Shown here: one piece after another, positions 1 through 7,804 of the stretch
How the letters are laid out: each line of letters starts with the position of its first letter
Position numbering within the stretch: position 1 is the first letter of the stretch
IMG/VR virus record: IMGVR_UViG_3300043313_001220
Coordinates: 1 to 64,000 of that record
DNA: 64,000 nt
From: a virus
Reading direction: 5' to 3' (one strand)
Notes under the pieces: model-generated
Seen by the model: only the letters and a program-made list of their open reading frames with translations
Databases searched by the model: none
What the model was told of the DNA's origin: nothing
Made by a program: the position numbers and the translations under genes

Positions 1-70
1 GCCAGCGGTGCCCGTCTCCGCGCCAGCGGTGCCCGTCTCCGCGCCAGCGGTGCCCGTCTCCGCGCCAGCG
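1..70 (+). repeat. 21-bp tandem repeat, three full copies plus 7 bp
   Basis: The 21-bp unit beginning GCCAGCGGTGCCC is repeated exactly three times (1-21, 22-42, 43-63) and a fourth copy breaks off after 7 bases. It lies inside the partial gene at the window edge and encodes the heptapeptide PAVPVSA in the gene's frame. Copy number may be higher, because the array runs off the left edge. Perfect identity of the copies suggests recent expansion by slippage. Confidence 0.9.
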
Positions 71-127
71 AAGAAGGTCACGGCCAAGAAGACCCCACCC
101 AAGGCCACTACTGCGAAAGGTGAGTGA
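2..127 (+). CDS. 3' end of an upstream late gene with an Ala/Pro/Lys-rich tail
   Basis: Only the last 41 codons are inside the window. They read as PAVPVSA heptads followed by a Lys/Thr/Pro/Ala-rich stretch ending TTAKGE and a TGA stop at 125-127. The next gene starts three bases later, so the two are probably co-transcribed. By gene order a head or head-tail protein is expected here, but the visible low-complexity tail does not identify it. Other frames of the repeat are also open, but only this frame gives a tail typical of phage proteins and a stop fitting the operon spacing. Confidence 0.6.
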   Translation, partial: PAVPVSAPAVPVSAPAVPVSAPAKKVTAKKTPPKATTAKGE

Positions 128-130
128 CCC

Positions 131-835
131 GTGCCATCCATCTGCCATAGCCCGATCCAGGGCACCAGGATGCGGGTCACGCGCCTGGACAACTGCGGTG
201 CCCCCGTCGAGGGCGACTGTTCGACTGTCGTGTCGGAGGGCTTCATTTCGGTCCAGATGACCGACAACATCGAACCGCCGGACGAGATCAAGCAGAAGAA
301 CGCCGCCGGCAGGTACTGCTACCCGCCGGTCCGGACCGACCCGCTGTTGAACTGGATCGAAGTCGCGATCCAGTTCTGTGAGGTCGACCCGGAGCTGTTC
401 GAGATCGTCACCGGCTCGCCGATCGTCATTGACGACGCGAGTCCGGAGCCGAACGCGATCGGTTTCGGCACCGACACCGACACCTACGCCACAGCGCGGT
501 TCGGCCTGGAGGTGTGGACCAACCTGGCGGGCGATGTGGCCTGTTCGGAAGACGGGGAGCGGTTCGGGTACCTGCTCCTGCCGTTCATGAAGGAAGGTAC
601 CTACGGGGACCTCACCATCGAGAACGGCCCGATCAACTTCACGGTCAACGGCATCACCGCCGGGGGCTCCCAGTGGGGGGTCGGGCCGTACGACGTCGTC
701 CTGGACGCCGCCGGGCTGCCGTCGCCGCTGCTGGCCGCGATCCCGACCACCCGCCACCGGCAGTGGATGCTCACGCAGCTCCCGCCGCCAGAGGCATCCT
801 GCGGCTGCCAACCGCTGGTCATCCCGAGCGTCTAA
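131..835 (+). CDS. major tail protein
   Basis: A 234-residue protein starting at a GTG three bases after the preceding stop. It resembles the major tail tube subunit of many actinobacteriophages: an N-terminal GTRMRVTRLDNCGAPVEG segment, a VSEGFISVQMT strand, a central LEVWTNLAGDVA strand, YGDLTIENG, and a C-terminal Pro-rich stretch ending CGCQPL. Subunits of this kind polymerise into the tail tube around the tape measure protein. A 16-bp terminator-like hairpin follows directly, fitting a highly expressed structural gene. Identification is from remembered family pattern, not a search. It is encoded before the adaptor genes, an unusual order. Confidence 0.72.
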   Translation: MPSICHSPIQGTRMRVTRLDNCGAPVEGDCSTVVSEGFISVQMTDNIEPPDEIKQKNAAGRYCYPPVRTDPLLNWIEVAIQFCEVDPELFEIVTGSPIVIDDASPEPNAIGFGTDTDTYATARFGLEVWTNLAGDVACSEDGERFGYLLLPFMKEGTYGDLTIENGPINFTVNGITAGGSQWGVGPYDVVLDAAGLPSPLLAAIPTTRHRQWMLTQLPPPEASCGCQPLVIPSV

Positions 836-836
836 C

Positions 837-876
837 GCGATGCTGCGGGCCTCCTCACTGAGGCCCGCAGCATCGC
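837..876. terminator. strong hairpin after the major tail gene
   Basis: Perfect 16-bp inverted repeat (arms 837-852 and 861-876) with an 8-base loop, starting two bases after the stop of the major tail gene. There is no T-tract, as is common for hairpin terminators of high-G+C phages. It would attenuate read-through into the fibre-like gene, or protect the 3' end of the tail-tube mRNA. Confidence 0.7.
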
Positions 877-894
877 CCGGAGGGGGAGGGGCCA

Positions 895-2007
895 GTGACG
901 GCAGTCGGCTACACGTCCGGCGATCCACGGAAGGTCAGCCGCACTGGCGACACCATGTCGGGGGACCTGGAGTTGCTCGGCGCGGCCGACCTGACGGTCG
1001 CCGATGACGTGACGGTCGGCGACGACATGGATGTTGCCGGGACATCGACCGTCGCGTTCACCGGAGCCACCCTCAACGTGGCCCAGCTGCTGGCCATCGG
1101 GCTGTCGACCGCGATCATCTCCGGCGGCGACATGACTCCGAACACCGACCCGACAAAGATCGACATCTCGGCGACGACCGGCTACATCGTCACCTACAAT
1201 TCGACGGCACCGCTGAGCCCGACAAACCCGATGCTGACCTTTGTCAGTGCCCCCGCGCAGATCGGCATTACGCCGGCAGTCGTCCCGGTCACCTTCTTCA
1301 TGTTCGACAACACCGCAACCCTGATCCAGCAGGCGACCGTGCCGACCCCGACGCAGCGCCGCACCCACCTATTTGTTGGGATCACCGCGACTGTTGCCGG
1401 CATCATCGTCGTAGACCAGTCCCTGCCGGTCATCCCGAGCCAGCTCAACAACCAGCTGGTCGACCTGATTAACGGCCTGGGTCCATACAGCACCGCCGGC
1501 AACGTTGTGTCAGCCAACGGCGTCAACCTGACTTTCAACAAGACTGCCGGGGCCATGTTCGCCCGAGCATTCTCGCAGGTCCCCACCCCGCAGGACCCCC
1601 ACAACGCCAGCCTGGCGGCTCAGACGCCAGTACAGTTTCGGGGCATCACCGCCAGCCCGGCATTCTTCGGCCCCCTGACGTCGACCCTCGATGTGGCAAA
1701 CTACGACCCGGGCGGCCTGGGGGTCATCACCCCTGTTGGCGGAGGCGCGAACACGACGACAAACTTCCGGGTGGTTGGATTCGCCAACAACACGATCCCC
1801 GAGCAGATTCTGGTCCAGTACGGGCAGAACACCTACTCGTCCCTGGCGAACGCGGTCGCAGCCCTCGGATCGGGCGCGTTCATTCCCAACCAGGCCCTGT
1901 CTGCCGGAGCCCTGCTGGGTTGGATCTCCGTCATCCGGACCGCCACCAACCTGTCCAACCCGGCACAGGCCATATTCACCAAAGCTTCGAAGTTCGCGAC
2001 CCCCTGA
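895..2007 (+). CDS. fibre-like virion protein
   Basis: A 370-residue protein with a GTG start at 895 behind a purine-rich GGAGGGGGAGG ribosome binding site. Near the N-terminus it has the fibre motif RTGDTMSGDLEL (about residues 16-27), common in phage tail fibres and appendages, followed by repeated Thr/Val/Ala strands typical of beta-structured fibres. The middle and C-terminal parts are rich in Asn, Thr and Pro with no catalytic motif. Its place between tail tube and adaptor genes suggests a virion decoration or appendage. Which receptor it might bind cannot be told. Confidence 0.55.
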   Translation: MTAVGYTSGDPRKVSRTGDTMSGDLELLGAADLTVADDVTVGDDMDVAGTSTVAFTGATLNVAQLLAIGLSTAIISGGDMTPNTDPTKIDISATTGYIVTYNSTAPLSPTNPMLTFVSAPAQIGITPAVVPVTFFMFDNTATLIQQATVPTPTQRRTHLFVGITATVAGIIVVDQSLPVIPSQLNNQLVDLINGLGPYSTAGNVVSANGVNLTFNKTAGAMFARAFSQVPTPQDPHNASLAAQTPVQFRGITASPAFFGPLTSTLDVANYDPGGLGVITPVGGGANTTTNFRVVGFANNTIPEQILVQYGQNTYSSLANAVAALGSGAFIPNQALSAGALLGWISVIRTATNLSNPAQAIFTKASKFATP

Positions 2008-2015
2008 GGACGGAT

Positions 2016-2306
2016 ATGGCAAGCAATGAAGGCCACGTACATTGGTCGCGGTTGGCCGACGAGACGGTCAACTACCTCGACCAAGAGTTGCAGGCCACCA
2101 GCGATGTCAGCAACATCAAGACAGATGCTGTGAACATCGGCGACGACCCGATCGGCCTCATCCGCATCTGTGCCGTGGGGTCGATCGAGACCGGGCTCGC
2201 GCTACCGACCGAAGGATGGGAGGCCATCCCCGGCACCGACCCGATCCTTGAAGCCCGGATGGACGCCCACTACCCCTCCGACTACATCCGCGTCCGACAG
2301 CAGTGA
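2016..2306 (+). CDS. hypothetical protein in the virion cassette
   Basis: A 96-residue acidic protein, ATG at 2016 with a GAGGA sequence just upstream overlapping the stop region of the preceding gene. It has no membrane segment or recognisable motif; the C-terminal half carries TEGWEAIPGTDPILEARMDAHYP. Tight packing between two structural genes suggests a role in the particle or its assembly. Confidence 0.6.
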   Translation: MASNEGHVHWSRLADETVNYLDQELQATSDVSNIKTDAVNIGDDPIGLIRICAVGSIETGLALPTEGWEAIPGTDPILEARMDAHYPSDYIRVRQQ

Positions 2307-2320
2307 GGAGGCCGACACCA

Positions 2321-3435
2321 TGACCAACTATGCGCAGGGCAGCACCGCAGTCTTGAGTGCGCAATTCCGCGAATTCGCGCCGGACGGCCCGCTCACCAAC
2401 GTCGACAACCTGACGATCACCATCGTGCCGCTGCTCGGCGGTACGGCGGCGCTGGCGACCACCAGTGTCGGGATTACCAACCCGGCGACCGGCATCTACG
2501 GCTACCCGTGGTTCGTGCCGTTCAGCATCGCTACCGGGCAGTATGTCGTCATCTGGGAGGGTGACGATCCCGGCACCGGCGACCCGGTGACGGCCACCGA
2601 GCAAACCGGCGTCACACTCCCCAACGCTACCGGCGGCGGGATCGATGGCCCGTGCGGCTGGGACATCGACACCAGCTGTGTTGCGAACTGGGACGAACTC
2701 CCGGAAGCGGCACAGATGGTCGGCTATCACCTGTCCACCCTCATGCTCTGGGCGTTGACCGGCCGCCGGTTCGGCCAATGCGAGATCACTGTGCAGCCAT
2801 GCATGGAGCGCAAGCGCTGGCCGCTGTACGAGACCTTCCCGGTGCCCAGCTACGGGGGTGGCGGGGCAGGCGGGTTCGGCGGGTTCTTTCCGTACATCCT
2901 GGACGGCTCGTGGTTCAACGGCGGATGCGGGGGCGGATGCCGCTGCCGCGCCCGATGCGAGGTCGCCCTGGACGGGCCGACCGACACCGCCAGCATCTTG
3001 GAGGTCACCACCCACGGGGAGGTGATCGTACCGACCGCCTACCAGATCCAGAACGGCTACCTGCTGGTGCGCACAGACGGCCACTGCTGGCCCGGCTGCG
3101 TCAACTACAGTGACCAGGACCCTGCCGCGTTCACGGTCAATTACCTGCGCGGTGAGGAGCTGCCGCCGGGGTTGCAGATCGCCGCGGGCATCCTCGCGGG
3201 CGAGTTCGCGATGTCATGCGCGGGGGACGACAACTGTCGGCTGCCGGCACGGTTGACGTCGCTGACCCGCCAGGGTGTGAGTGTTCAGGTGGCGACGATC
3301 AACAGCTACCTCGATCTCGGAATGACCGAGATCCCCGAGGTCGACGCGATCGTGGTAGCGCTGAACCCGTACCGCCAGGTCGAGCGGTCCCGGGTGTATT
3401 CGCTGGACCGGCCGCGCCCGCGCATGGTGACCTGA
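2321..3435 (+). CDS. head-to-tail adaptor with an N-terminal Ig-like domain
   Basis: A 371-residue protein starting with ATG at 2321, after GAGGAGG. Residues about 1-95 look like an Ig-like beta domain (STAVLSAQF..., ATGIYGYPWFVP). Residues about 105-371 match the actinophage head-to-tail adaptor pattern: CGWDIDTSCVANWDELP, LWALTGRRFGQCEITVQPC, a Cys/Gly-rich segment and a C-terminal DCR..LP..TS..RQGVSV part. In many related phages these two parts are separate genes, so this looks like a fusion. An unusual Gly-rich insertion at about residues 177-212 holds several Cys residues. It would sit between portal and tail. Confidence 0.68.
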
Positions 3436-3980
3436 TGTCGGTTTCCGACAAGGTGATCAAACCGGTGGCGCACCGACTGCTGGCCTGCCTGGACGAGCAG
3501 CGGTTGAAGATCGACGCCGACGTGCGCCCCGCGTTGATCGGCCTGCGACCCGGCAACGTGATGGATCTATTGCTGTCGATGAACGACAGCGAATGCTGCA
3601 AGGGCATCGCCTGGGTGCGGGTCGATGGGGTGTTCCCGTCCGCCGACAACTTTCCGAACCCCGACCTATTGCCGATGCAGCGATGCGGCATCCGCCAATG
3701 GGCGATCCGGTTCGAGATCGGCATCGCCCGGTGTGCCCCGACGCCGGGAGCACGAAAGATGACCACCACCGACGTGTGGAACACCGCCGCGGACCAGATC
3801 TACGACGACTTCGCGGCCCTGGACAAGACCATCTGCTGCTTCGCGGACGGCTACCGTTGGGCGTGGGTGGCCGGGCAGTGGACGCCTCTGCCGACCGGCG
3901 GTGCCTGTATGGGCGGCTCGATCACGCTGACGGTGGCGGCCCCGGCCTGCAACTGCGGGCCCGACGACTCGCCGTCTTGA
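3435..3980 (+). CDS. tail terminator-like head-tail connector protein
   Basis: A 181-residue protein whose ATG overlaps the adaptor stop codon (TGATG). The pattern of short Cys motifs (SECCKGIAWVRV, CGIRQWAIRFEIGIARC, TICCFADGY, CNCGP) and the phrase WTPLPTGGACMGGSITLTV fit the actinophage protein usually encoded directly after the adaptor and assigned as tail terminator. Such proteins cap the tail tube and join it to the head. Assignment is by gene order and remembered pattern. Confidence 0.6.
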   Translation: MSVSDKVIKPVAHRLLACLDEQRLKIDADVRPALIGLRPGNVMDLLLSMNDSECCKGIAWVRVDGVFPSADNFPNPDLLPMQRCGIRQWAIRFEIGIARCAPTPGARKMTTTDVWNTAADQIYDDFAALDKTICCFADGYRWAWVAGQWTPLPTGGACMGGSITLTVAAPACNCGPDDSPS

Positions 3981-3991
3981 CAGTCAACTGA

Positions 3992-3997
3992 TATACT
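3992..3997 (+). promoter_or_regulatory. -10 box TATACT, probably for a leaderless transcript
   Basis: TATACT lies exactly 6 bases before the ATG at 4004, the spacing seen at seven other genes in this window. A TTGACA occurs at 3977-3982, but only 9 bases upstream, too close for a normal -35 box; no good -35 is found at 17-18 bases. A start site at or next to the ATG would give a leaderless mRNA. Confidence 0.4.
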
Positions 3998-4003
3998 CGG
4001 GTG

Positions 4004-4558
4004 ATGAACCCCCCCGGACCCGACCCATACCAACAGCGATATCTCGACCACCAGAGTCGGAAACGCGACGTGCTGGCGCAGCTGTTGGCCGAACGCCACA
4101 GCGACCGGATGTTCACCGACGACCAGCTGTCGACCAGCGACTTCGGCGTGCTGGCCGATGCGATCTTGACCGCGCCATCCTCGTGCGACCGCCGGGCGGT
4201 CTACTCGGTACCGGTAACCGACCGCGACACCAAGGCCCTGCTCGGCGGCCTGCTGGTCGGCGGAGTCGGCTGGGTCCACCGCGCGCCGCTGGTCTTCCTC
4301 CTGCTGGCCGACCGGGATGCCTACAAGGCGGGCGACGAGGTCACCCATATGCCCTACCTGGACGCGGGGGCGATCATCGGCCAGCTCGGGCTGGCCGCCG
4401 CCGCGCTCGGGCTGGTGGGCAGTTGCATCAACCCGAACATCCGCGAAGCCCACCTGCCGCTGTTCGAAGCGCGGTTCGGCCCGGATCTGTTCTGCGGGGC
4501 GTACGCGGTCGGCCACCCCCGGGGACAGACGCCCCCGTGGGTCCTGGAGACCAGCTGA
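4004..4558 (+). CDS. nitroreductase-like flavoprotein
   Basis: A 184-residue protein with the features of the FMN-dependent nitroreductase fold: an N-terminal RHSDRMFTDDQLS stretch, APSSCDRRAVYSVPV, a central YLDAGAIIGQLGLAAAALGLVG helix and a C-terminal FCGAYAVGHPRG. ATG at 4004 was chosen over the overlapping GTG at 4001 because it lies 6 bases after a -10 box. Family members move electrons from NAD(P)H to diverse substrates; the substrate here is unknown. It sits inside the virion cassette next to two glycosyltransferase-like genes, so modification of virion or surface sugars is possible (inference). Confidence 0.62.
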   Translation: MNPPGPDPYQQRYLDHQSRKRDVLAQLLAERHSDRMFTDDQLSTSDFGVLADAILTAPSSCDRRAVYSVPVTDRDTKALLGGLLVGGVGWVHRAPLVFLLLADRDAYKAGDEVTHMPYLDAGAIIGQLGLAAAALGLVGSCINPNIREAHLPLFEARFGPDLFCGAYAVGHPRGQTPPWVLETS

Positions 4559-5253
4559 TGCCCCGGCTGGTCGCGGTCTACGCACGCCGCCACGAACCGC
4601 AGTGGCTGGTCGATGAGCTGCACGCCAACCTGTCACCGTGGGTCGACGCCCTGGTCGAGGTCGACGATCGGATGCGCCCGGCCACCGAACCGTGGGGCCA
4701 CGAGGGGGCGCTGCGTGCCCGGCAGTGGCAGGCCGCGATGCAGGCCGGTGCCGACTGGGTGTTGATGGTCGACCCGGACGAAAGGCTCGAGGATCGAGCT
4801 GGCGATGCAATCCGCCCGCTGATGGACGGCCGGGATGCACTCTACCGGGTGACGCTGCGGGAGCTGTTCCAGCCGACCGCCTACCGGATCGACAGCAAGT
4901 GGGGGGTGCTGCGCCGCACGCGGCTGTTCCCGCTGCGACCGGGTCAGCAGATGTCGGCGAAGGCGATCCACGCTCCCGCGGTGCCGGTGTTGACCAACCT
5001 GCCCCGGCTGGAGGTCGATGTCAACCTGTACCATCTGAAGATGATCGAACCGGCCAATCGGCAACGGCGGGCGGCGGCCTACAACCGGGCGGAGGCGCAG
5101 CACGGGGTGCGCCGCCGGCAGTGGGGTGCCATGTCGCAGACCAGCGGGATGCGGCTGGAGCAGATCCCCGGTGGCCGGCAGTTCACCCCCGGCTACAGCC
5201 GCCCCTACATCATCCCACCGTCAACATCCCCCGGAAGGCTCGTACGTCGATGA
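4558..5253 (+). CDS. family-2-like glycosyltransferase
   Basis: A 231-residue protein whose ATG overlaps the previous stop (TGATG). It has a GT-A-like arrangement: an N-terminal strand, a WVLMVDPDERL motif at about residues 66-76 that fits the metal-binding DxD-type site of GT2 enzymes, and a C-terminal Arg-rich tail. It is short for a GT2 enzyme and may use a small sugar acceptor. It is translationally coupled to the next small gene (ATGA). It may glycosylate a virion protein or host wall polymer; the acceptor is unknown. Confidence 0.55.
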   Translation: MPRLVAVYARRHEPQWLVDELHANLSPWVDALVEVDDRMRPATEPWGHEGALRARQWQAAMQAGADWVLMVDPDERLEDRAGDAIRPLMDGRDALYRVTLRELFQPTAYRIDSKWGVLRRTRLFPLRPGQQMSAKAIHAPAVPVLTNLPRLEVDVNLYHLKMIEPANRQRRAAAYNRAEAQHGVRRRQWGAMSQTSGMRLEQIPGGRQFTPGYSRPYIIPPSTSPGRLVRR

Positions 5254-5495
5254 AGCTCATCCACCACGCCAAAGACCCGTGCCGGTGTCACGATAAACTC
5301 GAAGAGTACGAGAAAGGTCTCGCCGAGGGTGTCGTGCTCGGGGTGGGTTCCATCGTGGAGTGCGACTGCGGCGAGCGCTACAAGCTGATTGACGACCAGC
5401 GCGAGGGGCCGTTCTGGAAGCGCATCATCCCCCCACTATTGGCCGGTTTTGGTCGCGCCCCCTCCGAGATCCTCTACCACCGGGAGTCGCCGTGA
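5250..5495 (+). CDS. small protein with CxC metal-binding pairs
   Basis: An 81-residue protein, ATG at 5250 overlapping the glycosyltransferase stop (ATGA) and followed by the next gene with a GTGA overlap. It carries two CxC pairs (CRC and CDC, about residues 11-13 and 38-40) that could bind zinc. No catalytic motif. Coupling to enzymes on both sides suggests an accessory role. Confidence 0.6.
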   Translation: MKLIHHAKDPCRCHDKLEEYEKGLAEGVVLGVGSIVECDCGERYKLIDDQREGPFWKRIIPPLLAGFGRAPSEILYHRESP

Positions 5496-6271
5496 CTCCG
5501 CTGGACGTCGTCTACATCGTCAAAGCGGGCGAGAGCAACGAGGAGCTGCGCCACAGCCTGCGCAGCCTCGCCAACATGCCGGTCCGGCAGGTGTGGATGG
5601 TCGGCTATCGCCCGAAGTGGGTCAAAGAGACGGTCGGCTACATCCCGGTGGTCCAACGCGGCCAGAAGAACCAGAACACCTGGCACAACTGGCGGGCGAT
5701 GGCCGCCAGTGCCGAACTGCCCGACCGGTTCGTACTGATGAACGACGACTTTTTCGTGATGCGCCCGGTCACGGAGGTCCCGACCTACCACCGCGGCAAC
5801 CTGGATGTGATGATCGACTGGTATGCGCAGCAGCGGTTGAACAGCTGGCGCAGCCGGGCAGTGTCGACCCGCGCCCTGCTGCGGGCGGTCCACCCCGATG
5901 TCGAGCTGTACAGCTATGAGCTGCACCTGCCGCTGACGGTCGACAAGGCGGCGATGGCCGAAGCGTTGAACCACCTGGCGCACAGCCGCCGCGCCCCGGC
6001 CGAGCTGTACAACAAGCGGACCTGGTATGGCAACCACGCCCAGATCGGCGGGGTGAAGGTCGGCGATGTGAAGACGATGGGTGGGAAGGCGGGGATGCCG
6101 ACCACCGACCTGCCGTTCCTGTCGACGTCGCCGCACAGTTGGCCCGGCCTGGTCGGCGGGACGGTGCGCCGGATCTTCGCCGAGATGTCCCCCTACGAGC
6201 GGGTCCCGAGCAGCGGCCTGTACCGCCCATCGACGCTAACGAGCCGGAGGCTTACCCGTGTCGGACAATGA
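5492..6271 (+). CDS. Stealth-like sugar-phosphate transferase / glycosyltransferase
   Basis: A 259-residue protein with GTG start (GTGA overlap). It shows two hallmarks of Stealth-type hexose-phosphate transferases: an early LDVVYIVKAGESNEELRHSL block (residues 4-23) and RFVLMNDDFFVMRPV (about residues 78-92), with the NDDFF metal/phosphate site. Stealth proteins build phosphoglycan capsules in bacteria and protozoa. In a phage virion operon the target could be virion protein or host wall glycan. The C-terminal 50 residues overlap the next gene by 14 bases and look poorly conserved. Confidence 0.5.
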   Translation: MTPLDVVYIVKAGESNEELRHSLRSLANMPVRQVWMVGYRPKWVKETVGYIPVVQRGQKNQNTWHNWRAMAASAELPDRFVLMNDDFFVMRPVTEVPTYHRGNLDVMIDWYAQQRLNSWRSRAVSTRALLRAVHPDVELYSYELHLPLTVDKAAMAEALNHLAHSRRAPAELYNKRTWYGNHAQIGGVKVGDVKTMGGKAGMPTTDLPFLSTSPHSWPGLVGGTVRRIFAEMSPYERVPSSGLYRPSTLTSRRLTRVGQ

Positions 6272-6572
6272 CCACCCGCTGGTCCACATCCGTGTGACCG
6301 TCAACGTCAACAGCATGCGGCGCGGGCAGGAGCTCCAGGTCCCGCTGACCGAGCACATCGAGGGCCTGTCGCTAGCCGGGTACATCCAGATCCTCGGGCA
6401 CGTCCACCCGCCGGTCCAGGCTGCTGCCGAGCCGCCGCCCGGGGTGGCCGCGTCAGCGGTGGCCGAGCTGATAGAGCCCGAGCCGGCCGAGGCCGTGCCG
6501 ACCCCGGCGAAGCCGAAGCGCGTGCGCTCGAAGGTGGTGGTCGACGATGGCGGTAGCGAGGGTTCGTCTTAA
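6258..6572 (+). CDS. hypothetical protein with a Pro/Ala/Glu-rich tail
   Basis: A 104-residue protein with GTG start at 6258 behind GCCGGAGG. The first 55 residues are a compact beta-like part (IRVTVNVNSMRRG...); the rest is a Pro/Ala/Glu linker ending in basic PKRVRSKVVV. It overlaps both neighbours. Position before the neck gene suggests a head-tail joining accessory, but no family was recognised. Confidence 0.55.
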   Translation: MSDNDHPLVHIRVTVNVNSMRRGQELQVPLTEHIEGLSLAGYIQILGHVHPPVQAAAEPPPGVAASAVAELIEPEPAEAVPTPAKPKRVRSKVVVDDGGSEGSS

Positions 6573-6978
6573 CCTCAACCTCGGGGTGGTCAACGACATC
6601 GGGATGGACGAGGCCCGCCGGCACGTCCTGGACATGACCCGGGCGACGTTGAACCGGGCGAACGTACTCACCCCCGTACGGACCGGCAACCTGCGCGGCC
6701 ACAACGACATGCGGCTGTGGGAGACCGGCCTGGTCGCCTACGGGGAGGTCTTCAACAACGTGCAGTATGCCGCTGCCGTGCACAACGGGGCCGACCCGCG
6801 GGTGATCGAGGCGAAACCCCGGGCGGGTGGCCGGCAAGGCGCGCTGCGGTTCAAAGCCGGGAGCCGCTACATCTACCGCAAGCGGGTTAACTGGCCGGGC
6901 ACCCGCCCCCGTCCGTGGCTGACCACCGCGATGATCCAGGTAGCGCCACAGTACGGGTTCGAGATCGTCGACATCTAG
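6547..6978 (+). CDS. HK97 gp10-like neck / tail completion protein
   Basis: A 143-residue protein with ATG at 6547, overlapping the previous gene by 26 bases. It has the layout of the HK97 gp10 family: an N-terminal helix, TPVRTGNLRGHNDMRLW (about residues 39-55, the typical P..TG.LR.S motif), YAAAVHNGADPRVI and a C-terminal RPRPWLTTAM. Members form part of the neck or complete the tail end. This is the last rightward gene before a bidirectional terminator. Confidence 0.68.
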   Translation: MAVARVRLNLNLGVVNDIGMDEARRHVLDMTRATLNRANVLTPVRTGNLRGHNDMRLWETGLVAYGEVFNNVQYAAAVHNGADPRVIEAKPRAGGRQGALRFKAGSRYIYRKRVNWPGTRPRPWLTTAMIQVAPQYGFEIVDI

Positions 6979-6982
6979 ACAT

Positions 6983-7013
6983 GCTGCTGCCCCCGAAACT
7001 CGGGGGCAGCAGC
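6983..7013. terminator. bidirectional hairpin terminator
   Basis: Perfect 14-bp inverted repeat (6983-6996 with 7000-7013) around a 3-base loop between convergent genes, 4 bases after the neck gene stop and 2 bases from the stop of the leftward gene. It can end transcription in both directions. Confidence 0.8.
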
Positions 7014-7014
7014 C

Positions 7015-7533
7015 TTAGAATGGCTCGTAACGCCATCCGTCAGCGGCCAACGCGGCCACCATCGCCTCGAACTCGGCGATCGGGAGCTGGACCACAGTGA
7101 ACGGATATAGCCCGGTCGCCTTCACGCCGAGCCCCGCCGCCTGCCCGATGGCCGACCCCAGCCGACCATTGCGCGCCTGATCCTTGCTGCGTTGGGCGTC
7201 GGCTGCGGCGATGCGCTCCCGCCGGGCCTTGCCGACCTGCGGCGCGATCTGCTCGTAGGGTCCGCGCAGCGCGTTCAACATCGCGATCTTCAGCCGGGGT
7301 TGGGGATACTCGCCGGGCCCGTCCTGGACCTCGACCAGGATGCCACGGGTGCCCATCAGGGTCGGCCTGCCGACATCACGGTACTTCCTGGTGTGGAAGT
7401 CCCACTTCCAGTGGCGCACGACCGGGTCAAGGACCTTCACCTCCGGCGTGTCGAACCTGGACCAGCCTTCCGCCCATTTGTTGGACGGGTCCCAGTACAG
7501 GATGTCGTCTTCTTTGATCTCGGTTGCCTTCAC
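7015..7533 (-). CDS. hypothetical protein
   Basis: A 172-residue leftward protein starting at GTG 7533, preceded by TAGGAG at good distance. It has a mixed N-terminal part (ILYWDPSNKWAEGW), a central basic helical stretch (QVGKARRERIAAADAQRSK) and a C-terminal FTVVQLPIAEFEAMVAAL. No family recognised. It ends the leftward island inserted in the virion cassette. Confidence 0.65.
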   Translation of the reverse strand: MKATEIKEDDILYWDPSNKWAEGWSRFDTPEVKVLDPVVRHWKWDFHTRKYRDVGRPTLMGTRGILVEVQDGPGEYPQPRLKIAMLNALRGPYEQIAPQVGKARRERIAAADAQRSKDQARNGRLGSAIGQAAGLGVKATGLYPFTVVQLPIAEFEAMVAALAADGWRYEPF

Positions 7534-7562
7534 GGCGTCTCCTAACGGTTGACTGGCGTCGT

Positions 7563-7754
7563 CTAGCGATTGAGCAGCCGCTCGTACCAGCGCAGGGGGC
7601 GCAGGTTGACGCGACTGACGGGGTAGAGCGTGGTCTTGTGGGCGATCAGGATGGTGTCTGGGGTCGGGCCGGGGGCGACAGCGTTCACGTAGTCACCGGT
7701 CGCCCGGTGGCGCAGTCGCTGGTAGCGGTCGAAGATGCGGTGTCTATGGTCCAT
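7563..7754 (-). CDS. small basic hypothetical protein
   Basis: A 63-residue protein rich in Arg and Tyr (MDHRHRIFDRYQRLRHR at the start, RVNLRPLRWYERLLNR at the end). ATG at 7754 was preferred because the longer frame upstream overlaps the next gene's 3' end and is low-complexity; GGAGGC precedes the ATG. Function unknown; the charge pattern would allow nucleic-acid contact. Confidence 0.5.
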   Translation of the reverse strand: MDHRHRIFDRYQRLRHRATGDYVNAVAPGPTPDTILIAHKTTLYPVSRVNLRPLRWYERLLNR

Positions 7755-7804
7755 TGCTGCCTCCACGGTCGGGCCGGGGGGCCATGCGCCCCCCGGCCTG
7801 GTGG

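Noticed and set aside
3977-3997. Complete TTGACA/TATACT promoter
   Set aside because: The spacing is 9 bases, too short; only the -10 box is kept.
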